From Helichrysum umbraculigerum (taxonomy: Eukaryota; Streptophyta; Magnoliopsida; Asterales; Asteraceae): a stretch of 64,000 nt of DNA. The notes under the pieces are model-generated. The model was not told where the DNA came from and ran no database searches. It saw only the letters and a program-made list of their open reading frames with translations. This document shows positions 34,696 to 46,230 of this stretch, piece by piece. Each line of letters begins with the position of its first letter. Position 1 is the first letter of the stretch. The position numbers and the translations under genes are program-made. The stretch is from the NCBI GenBank assembly GCA_949592205.1, contig CATIUR010000002.1, positions 134,800,090 through 134,864,089 of the forward strand, read 5' to 3'.

Positions 34696-35022
34696 AGCCA
34701 AAATTAGTCAAAAATATACACCTTTAAGGAGAAAGGTTTCATTAATTTCAGATATTAATTCAGATAGGTTTCATTATTAATTTCATAATATTACTAGTTT
34801 CATAATATTAATTTCAGGGGAAGCTTATTGAAAAAGTATTTAACCATCTGGATATGTTCATGCATCATTTGAGGAGAAAGGTTTCATTATTACTGTTAGT
34901 TGTATATTAGTACTGCTAGTATAAGTTTCTAATGATCAAATTCATTATTCTTATTATGCGTCATGGAGGGTAATTTGAGTCATTAGAAGGTTGGATTAGT
35001 AGTGTAATATATTGTGCAGTTG
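34696..35022 (+). other. AT-rich remnant left of Tekay-3, probably internal DNA of a second copia element (Copia-B)
   Basis: No ORF. It contains a repeated GGAGAAAGGTTTCATTA (near 34733 and 34872) and repeats of ATTTCATAATATTA. It ends at AGTTG, the Tekay-3 target site, so it is continuous with 45658 onward, which leads into the Copia-B polypurine tract and LTR. The join with the inverted Copia-A part is not sharply visible. Confidence 0.45.
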
Positions 35023-35916
35023 TGTGACACCCGTCAATTTAGGACTAGTAATTAGTGCCTAATCAAGTTTTAATACATGTAATTAGTTCTGTGTTAGGCT
35101 AATTGATGTATCAAGTAATTTTATATTGTTGAATATATATACAAGAAATCACGGTTTGATTAAATCGTACAAATCTCAAATTGATTGGATTTCGACACAA
35201 TTAATACAGACGTTGGTGGACGATTTTTATTTGGTTAATGCAAATATTAATTAATACCATTGACATATTTCGAATATTATATCAATAATATTTCGTAATC
35301 CAAGCTTTATTACACAAACAATATAAACGCGATTAAAAATGTAAGTGCGCAAACAAAACGAAACAGATTACCTTTTATAACGTAATTTCTAAGTAAACTA
35401 GTAAAATACTTCAACAAAATAATTGAATAATTGTTCGTAATTTAAAATGTAGAACTTAACTTATAAAATAAATATTTAACGTTAAACAATCGGGAAAACG
35501 AACACCACACGGAACTCGAAGACGCAGACTGAAAATGGGTATTTAAACCCCATTTCCACCTCCATCTTTCTCATTTCATTCTTTCTTCTCTCTCTCTTCT
35601 ATCTTTTCTTTCAAAAATTGCAAAACCACCACCACCCTCAAATCGCCAAAAACTAGCATCAAACGACTTCGGATCTTCAAGATTTTTAGAGATTCACGAC
35701 CACCACGCAACGATCTATCTTTCTATCTTTCCGAAATTTCATTTCGGCGATTTGTAAGTTTCCGACACAACTCCGAAAACTCTCGTTTCTAAGTATTATC
35801 ACTTGCTAGTTGTTTGTATAACCTTGTAATGTCCTAAAATGGGTTGGGTAAAAATAATAGGCTGATCGATGGCCGGAAAATGCGTTTTTGAAGTTGAAAC
35901 TCCGATCAGATCCCGT

Positions 35917-36182
35917 ACGTCGCATTTGGCCTGGAGCAAATGCGACGCAGCGACTTACGTTGCACGAATCCTCGACGTCGCATATAGCGACGCAGCCTAT
36001 TACGTCGCATTGACTTGCGAATGTCGCACATAGCGACGCAGACCTTAACGTCGCCAACTTAACCAACGTCGCATTAGCGACGCAGCACCCTACGTCGCAT
36101 TGAATTGCGAACGTCGCAAAATGCGACGCAAACACTCACGTCGCACCCAACGTCGCACCCAACGTCGCACCCAACGTCGCAC
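35917..36182 (+). repeat. hairpin array, ACGTCGCA class (5' LTR of Tekay-3)
   Basis: It includes an 11-bp stem CGTCGCATTTG/CAAATGCGACG with an 8-base loop at its left end, and CGTCGCATATAGCGACG, CGTCGCATTAGCGACG and CGTCGCAAAATGCGACG. The right end is a direct 12-bp repeat (CGTCGCACCCAA), one unit longer here than in the 3' LTR. Confidence 0.9.
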
Positions 36183-36324
36183 AAACCAGAAAACACAGAT
36201 TTTCACTAAGTGTCGAGACCCTAAATTTTATCACTCGATTTCACCCAATTTCAAGTCCAGATGCGTTTTTCCTTAAAGCAATATAGTAGAAATAAAAATT
36301 TTCCAAGCTGACCTGGCAGCTCGA

Positions 36325-36387
36325 CCCCAGCCAGGGGCTGCCGCCCCTTGGACCCCGCCACCAGGGGCGCTGCCCCCGGACCCCCGT
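36325..36387 (+). repeat. GC-rich CCAGGGG hairpin repeats
   Basis: The units CCAGGGGCTGCCGCCCCTTGG and CCAGGGGCGCTGCCCCCGG stand in otherwise AT-rich LTR DNA. They recur at 44467-44530 and, with an extra unit, at 56830-56905, but are missing from the Tekay-1 LTR and both solo LTRs with TGCGACACAA arrays. Confidence 0.85.
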
Positions 36388-37511
36388 ACTTAGATTCCGT
36401 AACGGCTTCTAAAACACAATCAAAACACATTTTTCAAGTAAAACGCTACGAAATCAAAATAATAATAGTTGAGATTATTATAACAAATCCGTCACCAACG
36501 GGCCGTACACGTTTTCAAATACTAAAATCAATCAACCAAATCTTAGTAATTTGGACAAGGCAATCAACCAAATCGGGGTAATTTGGACAAACAACTACAA
36601 AGGTAGTCTTTCGAGATACCTAATCAATTAATAACCATCGCGTGTCATGGACACCTTCAGGTTACAAGTCTTCGGACAACACATCACAGCTAATCAATTC
36701 AAGTTTATTTCAATAAACACTCAAGGCTCAGGTGAGTTTCATGGCCCCATTTTCACTACTTTTACCAGGGGTGTGATATTACTACTTCATTTTGTTTTAC
36801 AAGTAGAACGCAAGTGCCAACCTTCAAATACTACATGAGTTTCAAGCTAATCTATTAAAGTCCTCTATAGCATAGTCTCTAATATTTTAGCGTGAATGTT
36901 AGTATATGATATCATATGGGATTGACAATCCTCATCCGGGTTAGCACGCACTAACCGGTCAAACGGATGTATTAGCATTTGGGAAGACGAGTGTGGATTA
37001 GACACTCGTAGGAGGCAAACCAGTTAGGTTTCCTTAATTGGACCTAGCACTCAAGTTAAGCTCAGACTATGTGCTCATGGATTGTATAACTTTTATTTTG
37101 CTTAATTGCATTTTAAATTCAATATAAATCTTGCGGTTCTGACAACTATACATTGACATACAAACCTGTGAGCTCACCAGTGTTTTCGCTGACCCATTTT
37201 AGTATTTATCACAGGTACCCAGCAGTAGGTTGGCTGCACAAGCAGGGATTATTAGCTCGAGTCAGCATACATACAACTAGAGATTTGATTGCATTATTAT
37301 ATTTTGTAAAAGTAATTATGCCATGTAATCTCTCAATTTCAGGAACCGAGCTAATGTAACATTGTTTTGATGTAAACGTTTACTTTATTTATACAAGTTT
37401 AAAACGACGCATATAGTGGTCGTTCATTATTATCTTATGTGCTTTGTATATTGATTAGTGACACTCAAATCGAGCTTCCGCAAATCAATCAAATTTGGGG
37501 GTGTCACAGAT

Positions 37512-37523
37512 TGGTATCAGAGC
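37512..37523 (+). promoter_or_regulatory. Tekay-3 primer binding site (tRNA-Met)
   Basis: TGGTATCAGAGC lies three bases after the 5' LTR end. Confidence 0.93.
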
Positions 37524-37884
37524 CTAAGGTTATAGTGAACTAGGTTGCATTTAGTGGACCTAGACTATGACCGTTAGGCAGTATTCCCTATTAGGTATAA
37601 CCAGTTCAGGGATTACAGCATACGAATTTAATTTAACATAGCCTGATCAACTATGTACAATTAAATAAAGATGATGTAAGATCTGAAGGAAGTTATGGCT
37701 GAACAGGATACACTAGTTGACTCTGACCTCGAGAGAACCGGGACTCAAAACATGTCTGTGCTAGACACTCAATAGGTTATTATGTGATATACGTATATAT
37801 ACATAAATAGACCTCACTTACAATCTTAGGCTATATTATATTATATGAATATAGACCTCATTCTTTCTAACACTTTGTCTCAGA

Positions 37885-38379
37885 ATGGCAAACACACCAC
37901 CTAACTCATCTCGTTCTCATCCGTACGAATCACAAAGTTCAAGGGTAGCTAGGAGGAACCCTAGGTTGCCTCGAGCGGGCCCATACTCCAATCAATTCAC
38001 ACTAACGGATTTGGCTACTAGACTACACCGTCATGAGCAACAACTGCGTGACATGGACATCGAGTTGCAAGAGACCCGTGAAAACTGGGCACTCACCCTA
38101 ATGGGGCAAGTGGCTCAGGTCTCTGAGGACCATGTAAACGCTATCAACCATATGGGCGTTCTCGAAAATCGAGTGGGTGAAACCATCGAGACCATGGAAA
38201 TCGTGCACAATCAAGTGACTGACAATCAAAACGAAATCACTGTCCTGCGATCAAGGTTGACTCAGTGTGAAACACGCCTGAGGGAAACCGAGGAGGCACT
38301 CAGAATGGTTAGCCGACTTGCAGAGTCCGTTGACCGTCTCACCGCCTTAATGCCACAACTCAATATTCGTCAGAATTAG
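37885..38379 (+). CDS. accessory ORF upstream of gag in Tekay-3 (predicted coiled coil)
   Basis: A 164-codon ORF, the counterpart of 7245-7730. Both share MAN-P-NSSRS at the start, RVARRN-RLPRAGPYS, HEQ-LR-MD--LQET-ENW and a C-terminal helical stretch ending RLA-SVDRL---M-Q-N-R. Roughly four residues in ten look identical, while third codon positions have changed often. The predicted product is a basic N-terminal segment plus a long coiled coil (about residues 45-160), with no known catalytic motif. It stayed open in Tekay-3 although the following gag-pol did not. I do not recognise the family. Confidence 0.72.
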   Translation: MANTPPNSSRSHPYESQSSRVARRNPRLPRAGPYSNQFTLTDLATRLHRHEQQLRDMDIELQETRENWALTLMGQVAQVSEDHVNAINHMGVLENRVGETIETMEIVHNQVTDNQNEITVLRSRLTQCETRLRETEEALRMVSRLAESVDRLTALMPQLNIRQN

Positions 38380-38680
38380 CTTAGGCTGAATCTGCACTCG
38401 ATAACGCTTTCGTAGGATTAATGTAATTTGACCGGATGAAGCAATTCCCGGAACTTTTGGCACAATATCTAAGTCTGTAACTTTTGAATTCAACAAACTC
38501 GAAATTGTCTGTAATCGTTTAACAACGTAATATCAATTGACGATTTCTTTCGGTTTAAATCTATATTATGGAACTATTACACTTGTGATGTGTACATTGT
38601 CGCTTTAATACATACATCTACCACAATTATCATTCTGGTACAATTTCTTACGTACCTATTGTTTCTTTTCTTGAAGAACC
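38380..38680 (+). other. Tekay-3 leader between accessory ORF and gag
   Basis: Non-coding and AT-rich; it is related to 7731-8024 and to 58086-58305 (shared CATTCTGGTACAATTTCTTA and TTCTTGAAGAA). No gene seen. Confidence 0.6.
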
Positions 38681-41600
38681 ATGCCGCCGAAGAAAAAGAG
38701 TTACAGTGAAGCTGAACTCGCTGCTGCCGTTACTCGGGCCGTAGCCGATGCCTTGGCTGCTCGGGATTCAATCCGAACGACTGAGGAAATAGTCAGTACC
38801 ACCACCACCACTCCTGCTGTAAAGCCTTGTTCCTACAAGGATTTCCTCAGCTGTAAACCACTATATTTCAAGGGCACGGAGGGTGCCATTGGCTTGATCC
38901 GTTGGATTGAGCGTATGGAATCTGTTTTCAGTCTCTGCGACTGCACTGAGAACAACAAGGTCAAATTCGCTGCTTACACCTTTCAGGAAGGTGCACTCAC
39001 GTGGTGGAAAACCCACGCAAACTCTGTAGGTCTTGAGGTTGCAAATCGGCTTCCTTGGGCCGAACTGAAGAAGAAGCTGACAGAAAAATACTGTCCTGAA
39101 TAAGAGCTGCATAGGCTGGAGGAAGAATTCTGGCACCTAGTAGTGCAGGGAAATGATGTTGCTGAATATACCACCAAATTTCAGCAGTTTGCCTTACTAT
39201 TCCCAAGTTTGGTTGAACCGGAAAGTAAGGGCATCAAGAGATACATCCGCGGACTCCCTGAAAGCATCCAGGGAAATGTCGCCTCATCCAAACCAACCAC
39301 CACTGAAAGTGCCATTCGTTTAGCCTACGAACTCATGGCCCTAGTTGTCAGTCGTGGGACTTCCAACACCTCATCCTCCAACAACAACAAACGCAAATCC
39401 ACTGAACACCACCACAACTCAAACAAGAAAAACAACGCCATCCAAGTCTACACCACCAACTCCGAAACCAACCGCAGCTACACCGGGGACAGGCCTTATT
39501 GTCCCAAGTGTAACTATCATCACTTTGGTCAGTGCAATACCCCTTGCAACAACTTCAGGAGGTACGGGCATTCGACTAAGGATTGCCGAGCCCCCAGATC
39601 CAACAACAACCCCTCTGACAAAAATGCCCGACAACCTAAGTCCTGCTATGAATGTGGGAATCCAGGACACTTTAGGGATACGTGCCCAAAATTGAAGAAT
39701 AAGGGCAACAACAACAACAACAACCGCAACAACAACAACAACAACAATGCCAAAAGTAGCGCCTTTGTGATCAACTCAGGGGACGCCCGTCAAGACCCGA
39801 ATGTGGTCACGGGTATGTTCCTCCTCAACAACTTAACTGCTTCTATTCTGTTTGATACTGGTTCCGATAGAAGTTTTATTTCCGATGAATTTTGCCCTCT
39901 ACTTGACATCACACCTGTTGCTTTAGACGTTAAGTACACCGTAGAACTAGCAAATGGCAAGTTGATAGAAACCGATAGTGTGATACCTAATTGCACTTTA
40001 AATCTAGCCGACGAAATCTTCTCCATAGATCTTATGCCCGTTGAGATAGGAAGTTTCGATGTCATCGTGGGCATGGACTGGTTATCCAAACATCGCGCCG
40101 AAATCATTTGCCATGACAAAATTGTTCGCATACCTCTCGCCGTCGGTAGAACCTTGGTCATACAGTGGGAGACCGGTGGGACGAGGCTTAACATCATATC
40201 TTGTCTAAAAACCCGGAAGTTTCTGAGAAAAGGTTATCCAGCAATCCTCGCGCACATCATGGAGAAAAAGTCAGAAGATAAACGACTTGAGGATGTTCCA
40301 ATTGTTCGAGACTTTCCAGAAGTCTTTCCCGAAGAACTACCTGGTCTACCACCGCAAAGACAGGTTGAGTTCTCAATCGATCTAGTACCAGGTGATGCGC
40401 CTGTGGCCCGAGCACCATACCGCTTAGCTCCATCCGAACTTCAGGAGTTGTCCACCCAATTACAGGAACTCCTGGAACGAGGATTTATCAGGCCGAGTTC
40501 TTCACCTTGGGGAGCTCCAGTCCTATTTGTCAAGAAGAAAGACGGTTCTTTTCGAATGTGTATCGACTACCGAGAGTTGAACAAGTTAACTGTCAAGAAC
40601 CGGTATCCACTCCCCCGAATCGATGACCTGTTCGACCAACTTCAAGGTTCAAGTGTCTACTCAAAAATCGATCTGCGATCAGGATATCATCAGTTACGAG
40701 TTCGCGACATCGATATTCCAAAAACGGCTTTCAGAACTCGTTACGGGCACTACGAATTCCAAGTGATGCCCTTTGGTCTAACCAACGCACCGGCTGTATT
40801 CATGGACCTCATGAACCGGGTGTGTAAACCTTACCTCGACAAGTTTGTCATTGTCTTTATCGATGACATACTCATTTACTCGCGCAACGAGCAAGAACAT
40901 GCGCAACACCTCAAAACCATCCTTGAACTACTTAGACACGAGGAGCTTTACGCCAAATTCTCTAAGTGTGAGTTCTGGATTCAAACCGTTCAATTCCTTG
41001 GTCACGTGATCGACAATCAGGGAATTCACGTTGATCCGTCAAAAATCGAGGCTATCAAAGACTGGCAATCGCCAACCACTCCAACCGAAGTACGGCAGTT
41101 TTTGGGACTGGCCGGGTATTACGGGCGATTCATTGAAAATTTCTCCAAGATAGCCTTACCGCTCACGACTCTGACCCAGAAAGACAAAAAGTTTGACTGT
41201 ACTTATAAACAAGAGTCGGCATTCCAACTCTTAAAACAAAAGCTTTGCAGTGCTCCTATTCTATCATTACCCGAGGGCACCGATGACTTCGTGGTATACT
41301 GCGATGCTTCTCATCAGGGTCTCGGTTGCGTACTTATGCAACGAGACAAAGTCATAGCTTATGCTTCCCGACAGCTCAAGATTCATGAAAAGAATTACAC
41401 CACCCACGACCTCGAGTTAGGAGCCATCGTTTTCGCCCTCAAAATTTGGAGACATTACCTCTATGGCACTAGGTGCACAATCTTTACAGACCACAAAAGT
41501 CTCCAACACATATTCGATCAGAAGGATCTCAACATGAGGCAACGTCGATGGGTCGAGTTGCTTACCGATTACGACTGCGAACTCAAATATCATCCAGGCA

Positions 41601-43144
41601 AAGCAAATGTTGTTGCTGATGCCCTCAGTCGGAAAGAGCGAGTGAAACCACTTCGGGTCCGAGCACTCAGTATGACCATTCACAACAATTTAAACGTTCA
41701 AATTCTCACTGCTCAACTCGAAGCCTTGAAACCCGAAAATGTCAAAGATGAAGCCTTACGAGGCATGAACAAACAATTCGAAATCAAACCTAACGGGATT
41801 AGGTATTTCTCGAACCGAATCTGGTTGCCTAGTTTTGGGAACCTGCGAGACTTGGTGATGGACGAAGCTCACAAGTCAAAATATTCAATTCATCCGGGGT
41901 CCGATAAAATGTACCACGGGATCAAGGACTTCTATTGGTGGCCGAACATGAAAGCCGAAATCGCCACCTATGTCAGCAAGTGCCTTACTTGCTCGAAAGT
42001 AAAAGTCGAATATCAAAAACCTTCTGGTTTACTTCAACAACCCAGCATTCCTGAATGGAAATGGGAACAAATTGCCATGGACTTCATAACCAAACTACCC
42101 AAGTCAACGAGCGGTTGTGATACCATTTGGGTGATCGTCGATCGTCTCACAAAGTCTGCTCACTTTCTGGCAATCAAAGAAACCGACAAAATGGAACGTC
42201 TCACTCAAATATATCTCAAGGAAATTGTAACCCGTCATGGCGTTCCAATCTCGATTATCTCTGATAGGGATAGCCGTTTCACATCTCAATTTTGGCAATC
42301 GCTTCAAAAGTCATTGGGTACCCGTCTCGATATGAGTACCGCATATCATCCTCAAACCGATGGCCAAAGTGAGCGAACAATTCAAACACTGGAAGACATG
42401 CTACGAGCCTGCGTAGTTGATTTCGGTGTAAACTGGGAAAGGCACCTACCCCTGTGCGAATTCTCGTACAACAACAGTTATCACTCTAGCATCAAGGTCG
42501 CACCTTTCGAGGCACTTTACGGTCATAAGTGCCGTTCACCAATTTGTTGGACCGAAGTGGGAGACAGCCAACTCACTGGTCCTGAAATCGTTCACGAAAC
42601 AACCGAGAAAATCTTCGAAATTCAAAACAAACTAAAGGCCGCACGTGATCGTCAGAAAAGTTATGCTGACGGGAGACGCAAGCCACTCGAGTTCCAGGTT
42701 GGGGACCGAGTATTACTCAAAGTTTCACCTTGGAAAGGTGTTATTCGTTTTGGCAAACGGGGTAAATTGAACCCAAGATACATTGGACCATTTGAGATCC
42801 TTGAGAGGATAGGTCCGGTGGCATACCGATTACAACTGCCCGCTGAGCTTAGCAGCGTGCACCCCACTTTTCATGTTTCAAATCTGAAGAAGTGACTGTC
42901 TGATGAGACACTTATCATCCCACTTGATGAAATTCGAGTTGACGAGAAACTTCACTTTGTTAAGGAACCCGCCGAAATCATGGACCGTGAGGTCAAACAA
43001 CTTAAACAAAGTCGTATTCCCATTGTCAAAGTTAGGTGGAATTCGCGGCATGGTCCGGAATTCACCTAGGAACGAGAAGACCAAATGCGACTCAAGTATC
43101 CTCAACTCTTCACTGACTCAACCTCAAACACGACTTCAAGTTAA
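38681..43144 (+). pseudogene. Tekay-3 gag-pol with chromodomain, three nonsense codons
   Basis: The frame is continuous from ATG 38681 to TAA 43142-43144 with no frameshift. TAA at 39101-39103 lies in Gag, TGA at 42893-42895 follows the integrase (Tekay-1 has a cysteine codon there), and TAG near 43066 falls in the chromodomain where Tekay-1 has tryptophan. Gag carries CYECGNPGHFRDTC. Protease has an intact DTG (FDTGSDRSF), RT has FIDDILIYS, RNase H ends VVADALSRKE, and integrase keeps the HHCC finger and D, D, E. Two of the three stops are explained by C-to-T or G-to-A changes, as expected from methylated-cytosine decay. The protein is very close to Tekay-1 and Tekay-4. Confidence 0.94.
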
Positions 43145-43168
43145 ATTTCGGGACGAAATTCTTCTAAC

Positions 43169-43178
43169 AAGGGGAGAA
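43169..43178 (+). promoter_or_regulatory. Tekay-3 polypurine tract
   Basis: AAGGGGAGAA abuts the 3' LTR start. Confidence 0.93.
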
Positions 43179-45652
43179 TGTGACACCCGTCAATTTAGGA
43201 CTAGTAATTAGTGCCTAATCAAGTTTTAATACATGTAATTAGTTCTGTGTTAGGCTAATTGATGTATCAACTAATTTTATATTGTTGAATATATATACAA
43301 GAAATCACGGTTTGATTAAATCGTACAAATCTCAAATCGAATGGATTTCGACACAATTAATACGGACGTTGGTGGACGATTTTTATTTGGTTAATGCAAA
43401 TATTAATTAATACCATTGACATATTTCGAATATTATATCAATAATATTTCGTAATCCAAGCTTTATTACACAAACAATATAAACGCGATTAAAAATGTAA
43501 GTGCGCAAACAAAACGAAACAGATTACCTTTTATAACGTAATTTCTAAGTAAACTAGTAAAATACTTCAACAAAATAATTGAATAATTGTTCGTAATTTA
43601 AAATGTAGAACTTAACTTATAAAATAAATATTTAACGTTAAACAATCGGGAAAACGAACACCACACGGAACTCGAAGACGTAGACTGAAAATGGGTATTT
43701 AAACCCCATTTCCACCTCCATCTTTCTCATTTCATTCTTTCTTCTCTCTCTCTTCCATCTTTTCTCTCAAAAATTGCAAAACCACCACCACCCTCAAATC
43801 GCCAAAAACTAGCATCAAACGACTTCGGATCTTCAAGATTTTTAGAGATTCACGACCACCACGCAACGATCTATCTTTCTATCTTTCCGAAATTTCATTT
43901 CGGCGATTTGTAAGTTTCCGACACAACTCCGAAAACTCTCGTTTCTAAGTATTATCACTTGCTAGTTGTTTGTATAACCTTGTAATGTCCTAAAATGGGT
44001 TGGGTAAAAATAATAGGCTGATCGATGGCCGGAAAATGCGTTTTTGAAGTTGAAACTCCGATCAGATCCCGTACGTCGCATTTGGCCTGGAGCAAATGCG
44101 ACGCAGCGACTTACGTCGCATGAATCCTCGACGTCGCATATAGCGACGCAGCCTATTACGTCGCATTGACTTGCGAATGTCGCACATAGCGACGCAGACC
44201 TTAACATCGCCAACTTAACCAACGTCGCATTAGCGACGCAGCACCCTACGTCGCATTGAATTGCGAACGTCGCAAAATGCGACGCAAACACTCACGTCGC
44301 ACCCAACGTCGCACCCAACGTCGCACAAACCAGAAAACACAGATTTTCACTAAGTGTCGAGACCCTAAATTTTATCACTCGATTTCACCCGATTTCAAGT
44401 CCAGATGCGTTTTTCCTTAAAGCAATATAGTAGAAATAAAAATTTTCCAAGCTGACCTGGCAGCTCGACCCCAGCCAGGGGCTGCCGCCCCTTGGACCCC
44501 GCTACTAGGGGCGCTGCCCCCGGACCCCCGTACTTAGATTCCGTAACGGCTTCTAAAACACAATCAAAACACATTTTTCAAGTAAAACGCTACGAAATCA
44601 AAATAATAATAGTTGAGATTATTATAACAAATCCGTCACCAACGGGCCGTACACGTTTTCAAATACTAAAATCAATCAACCAAATCTTAGTAATTTGGAC
44701 AAGGCAATCAACCAAATCGGGGTAATTTGGACAAACAACTACAAAGGTAGTCTTTCGAGATACCTAATCAATTAATAACCATCGCGTGTCATGGACACCT
44801 TCAGGTTACAAGTCTTCGGACAACACATCACAGCTAATCAATTCAAGTTTATTTCAATAAACACTCAAGGCTCAGGTGAGTTTCATGGCCCCATTTTCAC
44901 TACTTTTACCAGGGGTGTGATATTACTACTTCATTTTGTTTTACAAGTAGAATGCAAGTGCCAACCTTCAAATACTACATGAGTTTCAAGCTAATCAATT
45001 AAAGTCCTCTATAGGATAGTCTCTAATATTTTAGCGTGAATGTTAGTATATGATATCATATGGGATTGACAATCCTCATTCGGGTTAGCACGCACTAACA
45101 GGTCAAACGGATGTATTAGCATTTGGGAAGACGAGTGTGGATTAGACACTCGTAGGAGGCAAACCAGTTAGGTTTCCTTAATTGGACCTAGCACTCAAGT
45201 TAAGCTCAGACTATGTGCTCATGGATTGTATAACTTTTATTTTGCTTAATTGCATTTTAAATTCAATATAAATCTTGCGGTTCTGACAACTATACATTGA
45301 CATACAAACCTGTGAGCTCACCAGCGTTTTCGCTGACCCATTTTAGTATTTATCACAGGTACCCAGCAGTAGGTTGGCTGCACAAGCAGGGATTATTAGC
45401 TCGAGTCAGCATACATACAACTAGAGATTTGATTGCATTATTATATTTTGTAAAAGTAATTATGCCATGTAATCTCTCAATTTCAGGAACCGAGCTAATG
45501 TAACATTGTTTTGATGTAAACGTTTACTTTATTTATACAAGTTTAAAACGACGCATATAGTGGTCGTTCATTATTATCTTATGTGCTTTGTATATTGATT
45601 AGTGACACTCAAATCGAGCTCCCGCAAATCAATCAAATTTGGGGGTGTCACA
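43179..45652 (+). repeat. Tekay-3 3' LTR
   Basis: 2474 bp, same landmarks as the 5' LTR: TTC-loop hairpin 43887-43903, ACGTCGCA array 44072-44326, GC-rich hairpins 44467-44530. One 12-bp CGTCGCACCCAA unit fewer than the 5' LTR accounts exactly for the length difference. Confidence 0.95.
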
Positions 45653-45657
45653 AGTTG

Positions 45658-46230
45658 TAAAGATTGAAGTTGCTTATCTTCACAAGACCCCTATTGGATT
45701 ATGACAAAAAGGGGAAGAAGAATTACAGATCAAGATTTGCAGCTTATTATGCATGACATGACATGTTTACAAGAAATCAAGAATCAAGTGGAAGTTTGTA
45801 CGAGAAGATGTTTATTTTGTCATCATTAAATAGGGGATGATTGTAGAGAATTATTGATTTGATGATACAAAATAGATAAATGAATTGAACATGAGGGACT
45901 AAAGATGAAGATTTTTTAAATTAGTTTCGTACTACGATTATGATTTCTTTGTAGCCCTAGATGTCTCTATTATATAAAGAGACATTAGGTGTATGAAAAA
46001 GGTGTGCACAAAAATATGTAGACGTCTAGTGTTTTATCCCTAAGGTTGTAAAACCCTGATTCATAGAGTTGTATCCGTCTTGTTAATTTATTAATAAGAT
46101 TAGGGATTTGGTTTAATTTATGTGATAACATTGATTCATTATTATTCCGCTGCATATTATTATCTTTGTTATCATTGATCCTAGATTAGATATAAACAAT
46201 CTGAGCTTAAACGATCTCAAGTTTTACACA
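45658..46230 (+). mobile_element. Copia-B 3' tail: polypurine tract and 389-bp LTR
   Basis: 45658-45841 is copia-like 3' internal DNA (TTTTGTCATCATTAAATAGG resembles the usual TTTGTCATCA-AAAAGGGGGA). The LTR starts TGTAGAGAATTATT at 45842 and ends AAGTTTTACACA at 46230. It has TATATAAAGAGAC near 45972 and a GTCTTGTTAATTTATTAATA segment comparable to, but clearly different from, the Copia-A LTR. It is followed by TTAGG, the target duplication shared with the left end at 20340-20344. No coding part of this element remains. Confidence 0.75.

Larger units (their letters stand above)
35023..37508 (+). repeat. Tekay-3 5' LTR
   Basis: 2486 bp. Landmarks: GGTATTTAAACCCC near 35538, CT-rich stretch 35560-35610, TTC-loop hairpin 35731-35747 followed by GTAAGT, ACGTCGCA array 35917-36182, GC-rich hairpins 36325-36387, CAGGTGAGT at 36729 and TATCACAGGT near 37207 enclosing a nested U5 hairpin. 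Confidence 0.95.
35023..45652 (+). mobile_element. Tekay-3: complete chromovirus with mutated gag-pol (TSD AGTTG)
   Basis: Two full LTRs (2486 and 2474 bp), primer site, accessory ORF, gag-pol with chromodomain and polypurine tract are all present. AGTTG flanks both ends (35018-35022, 45653-45657). The LTRs begin TGTGACACCC and end GGGTGTCACA, a perfect 10-bp terminal inversion. The LTRs differ by one 12-bp repeat unit and a small number of substitutions, so the insertion is young relative to its surroundings. Gag-pol nevertheless has three nonsense codons. Confidence 0.96.
20345..46230. mobile_element. composite copia insertion in Athila-2 with unlike ends (TSD TTAGG)
   Basis: TTAGG lies immediately left of the plus-strand LTR at 20345 and again at 46231-46235, and the Athila-2 RT frame is restored when one copy is removed. 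Yet the left end is the 630-bp Sirevirus LTR and the right end is a different 389-bp copia LTR. Between them are Sirevirus gag-pol (plus strand), its 3' half on the minus strand, the tail of the second copia element and two later insertions (27661-30037 and 35023-45652). It behaves as a single insertion event made of two elements; see findings. Confidence 0.75.

Noticed and set aside
36348..36581. 77-codon ORF shared with 44492-44725, and 35806-36135 (minus) shared with 43962-44291
   Set aside because: These are the two LTRs of Tekay-3. The minus ORFs simply read the CGTCGCA array, which gives C-, A- and V-rich peptides.
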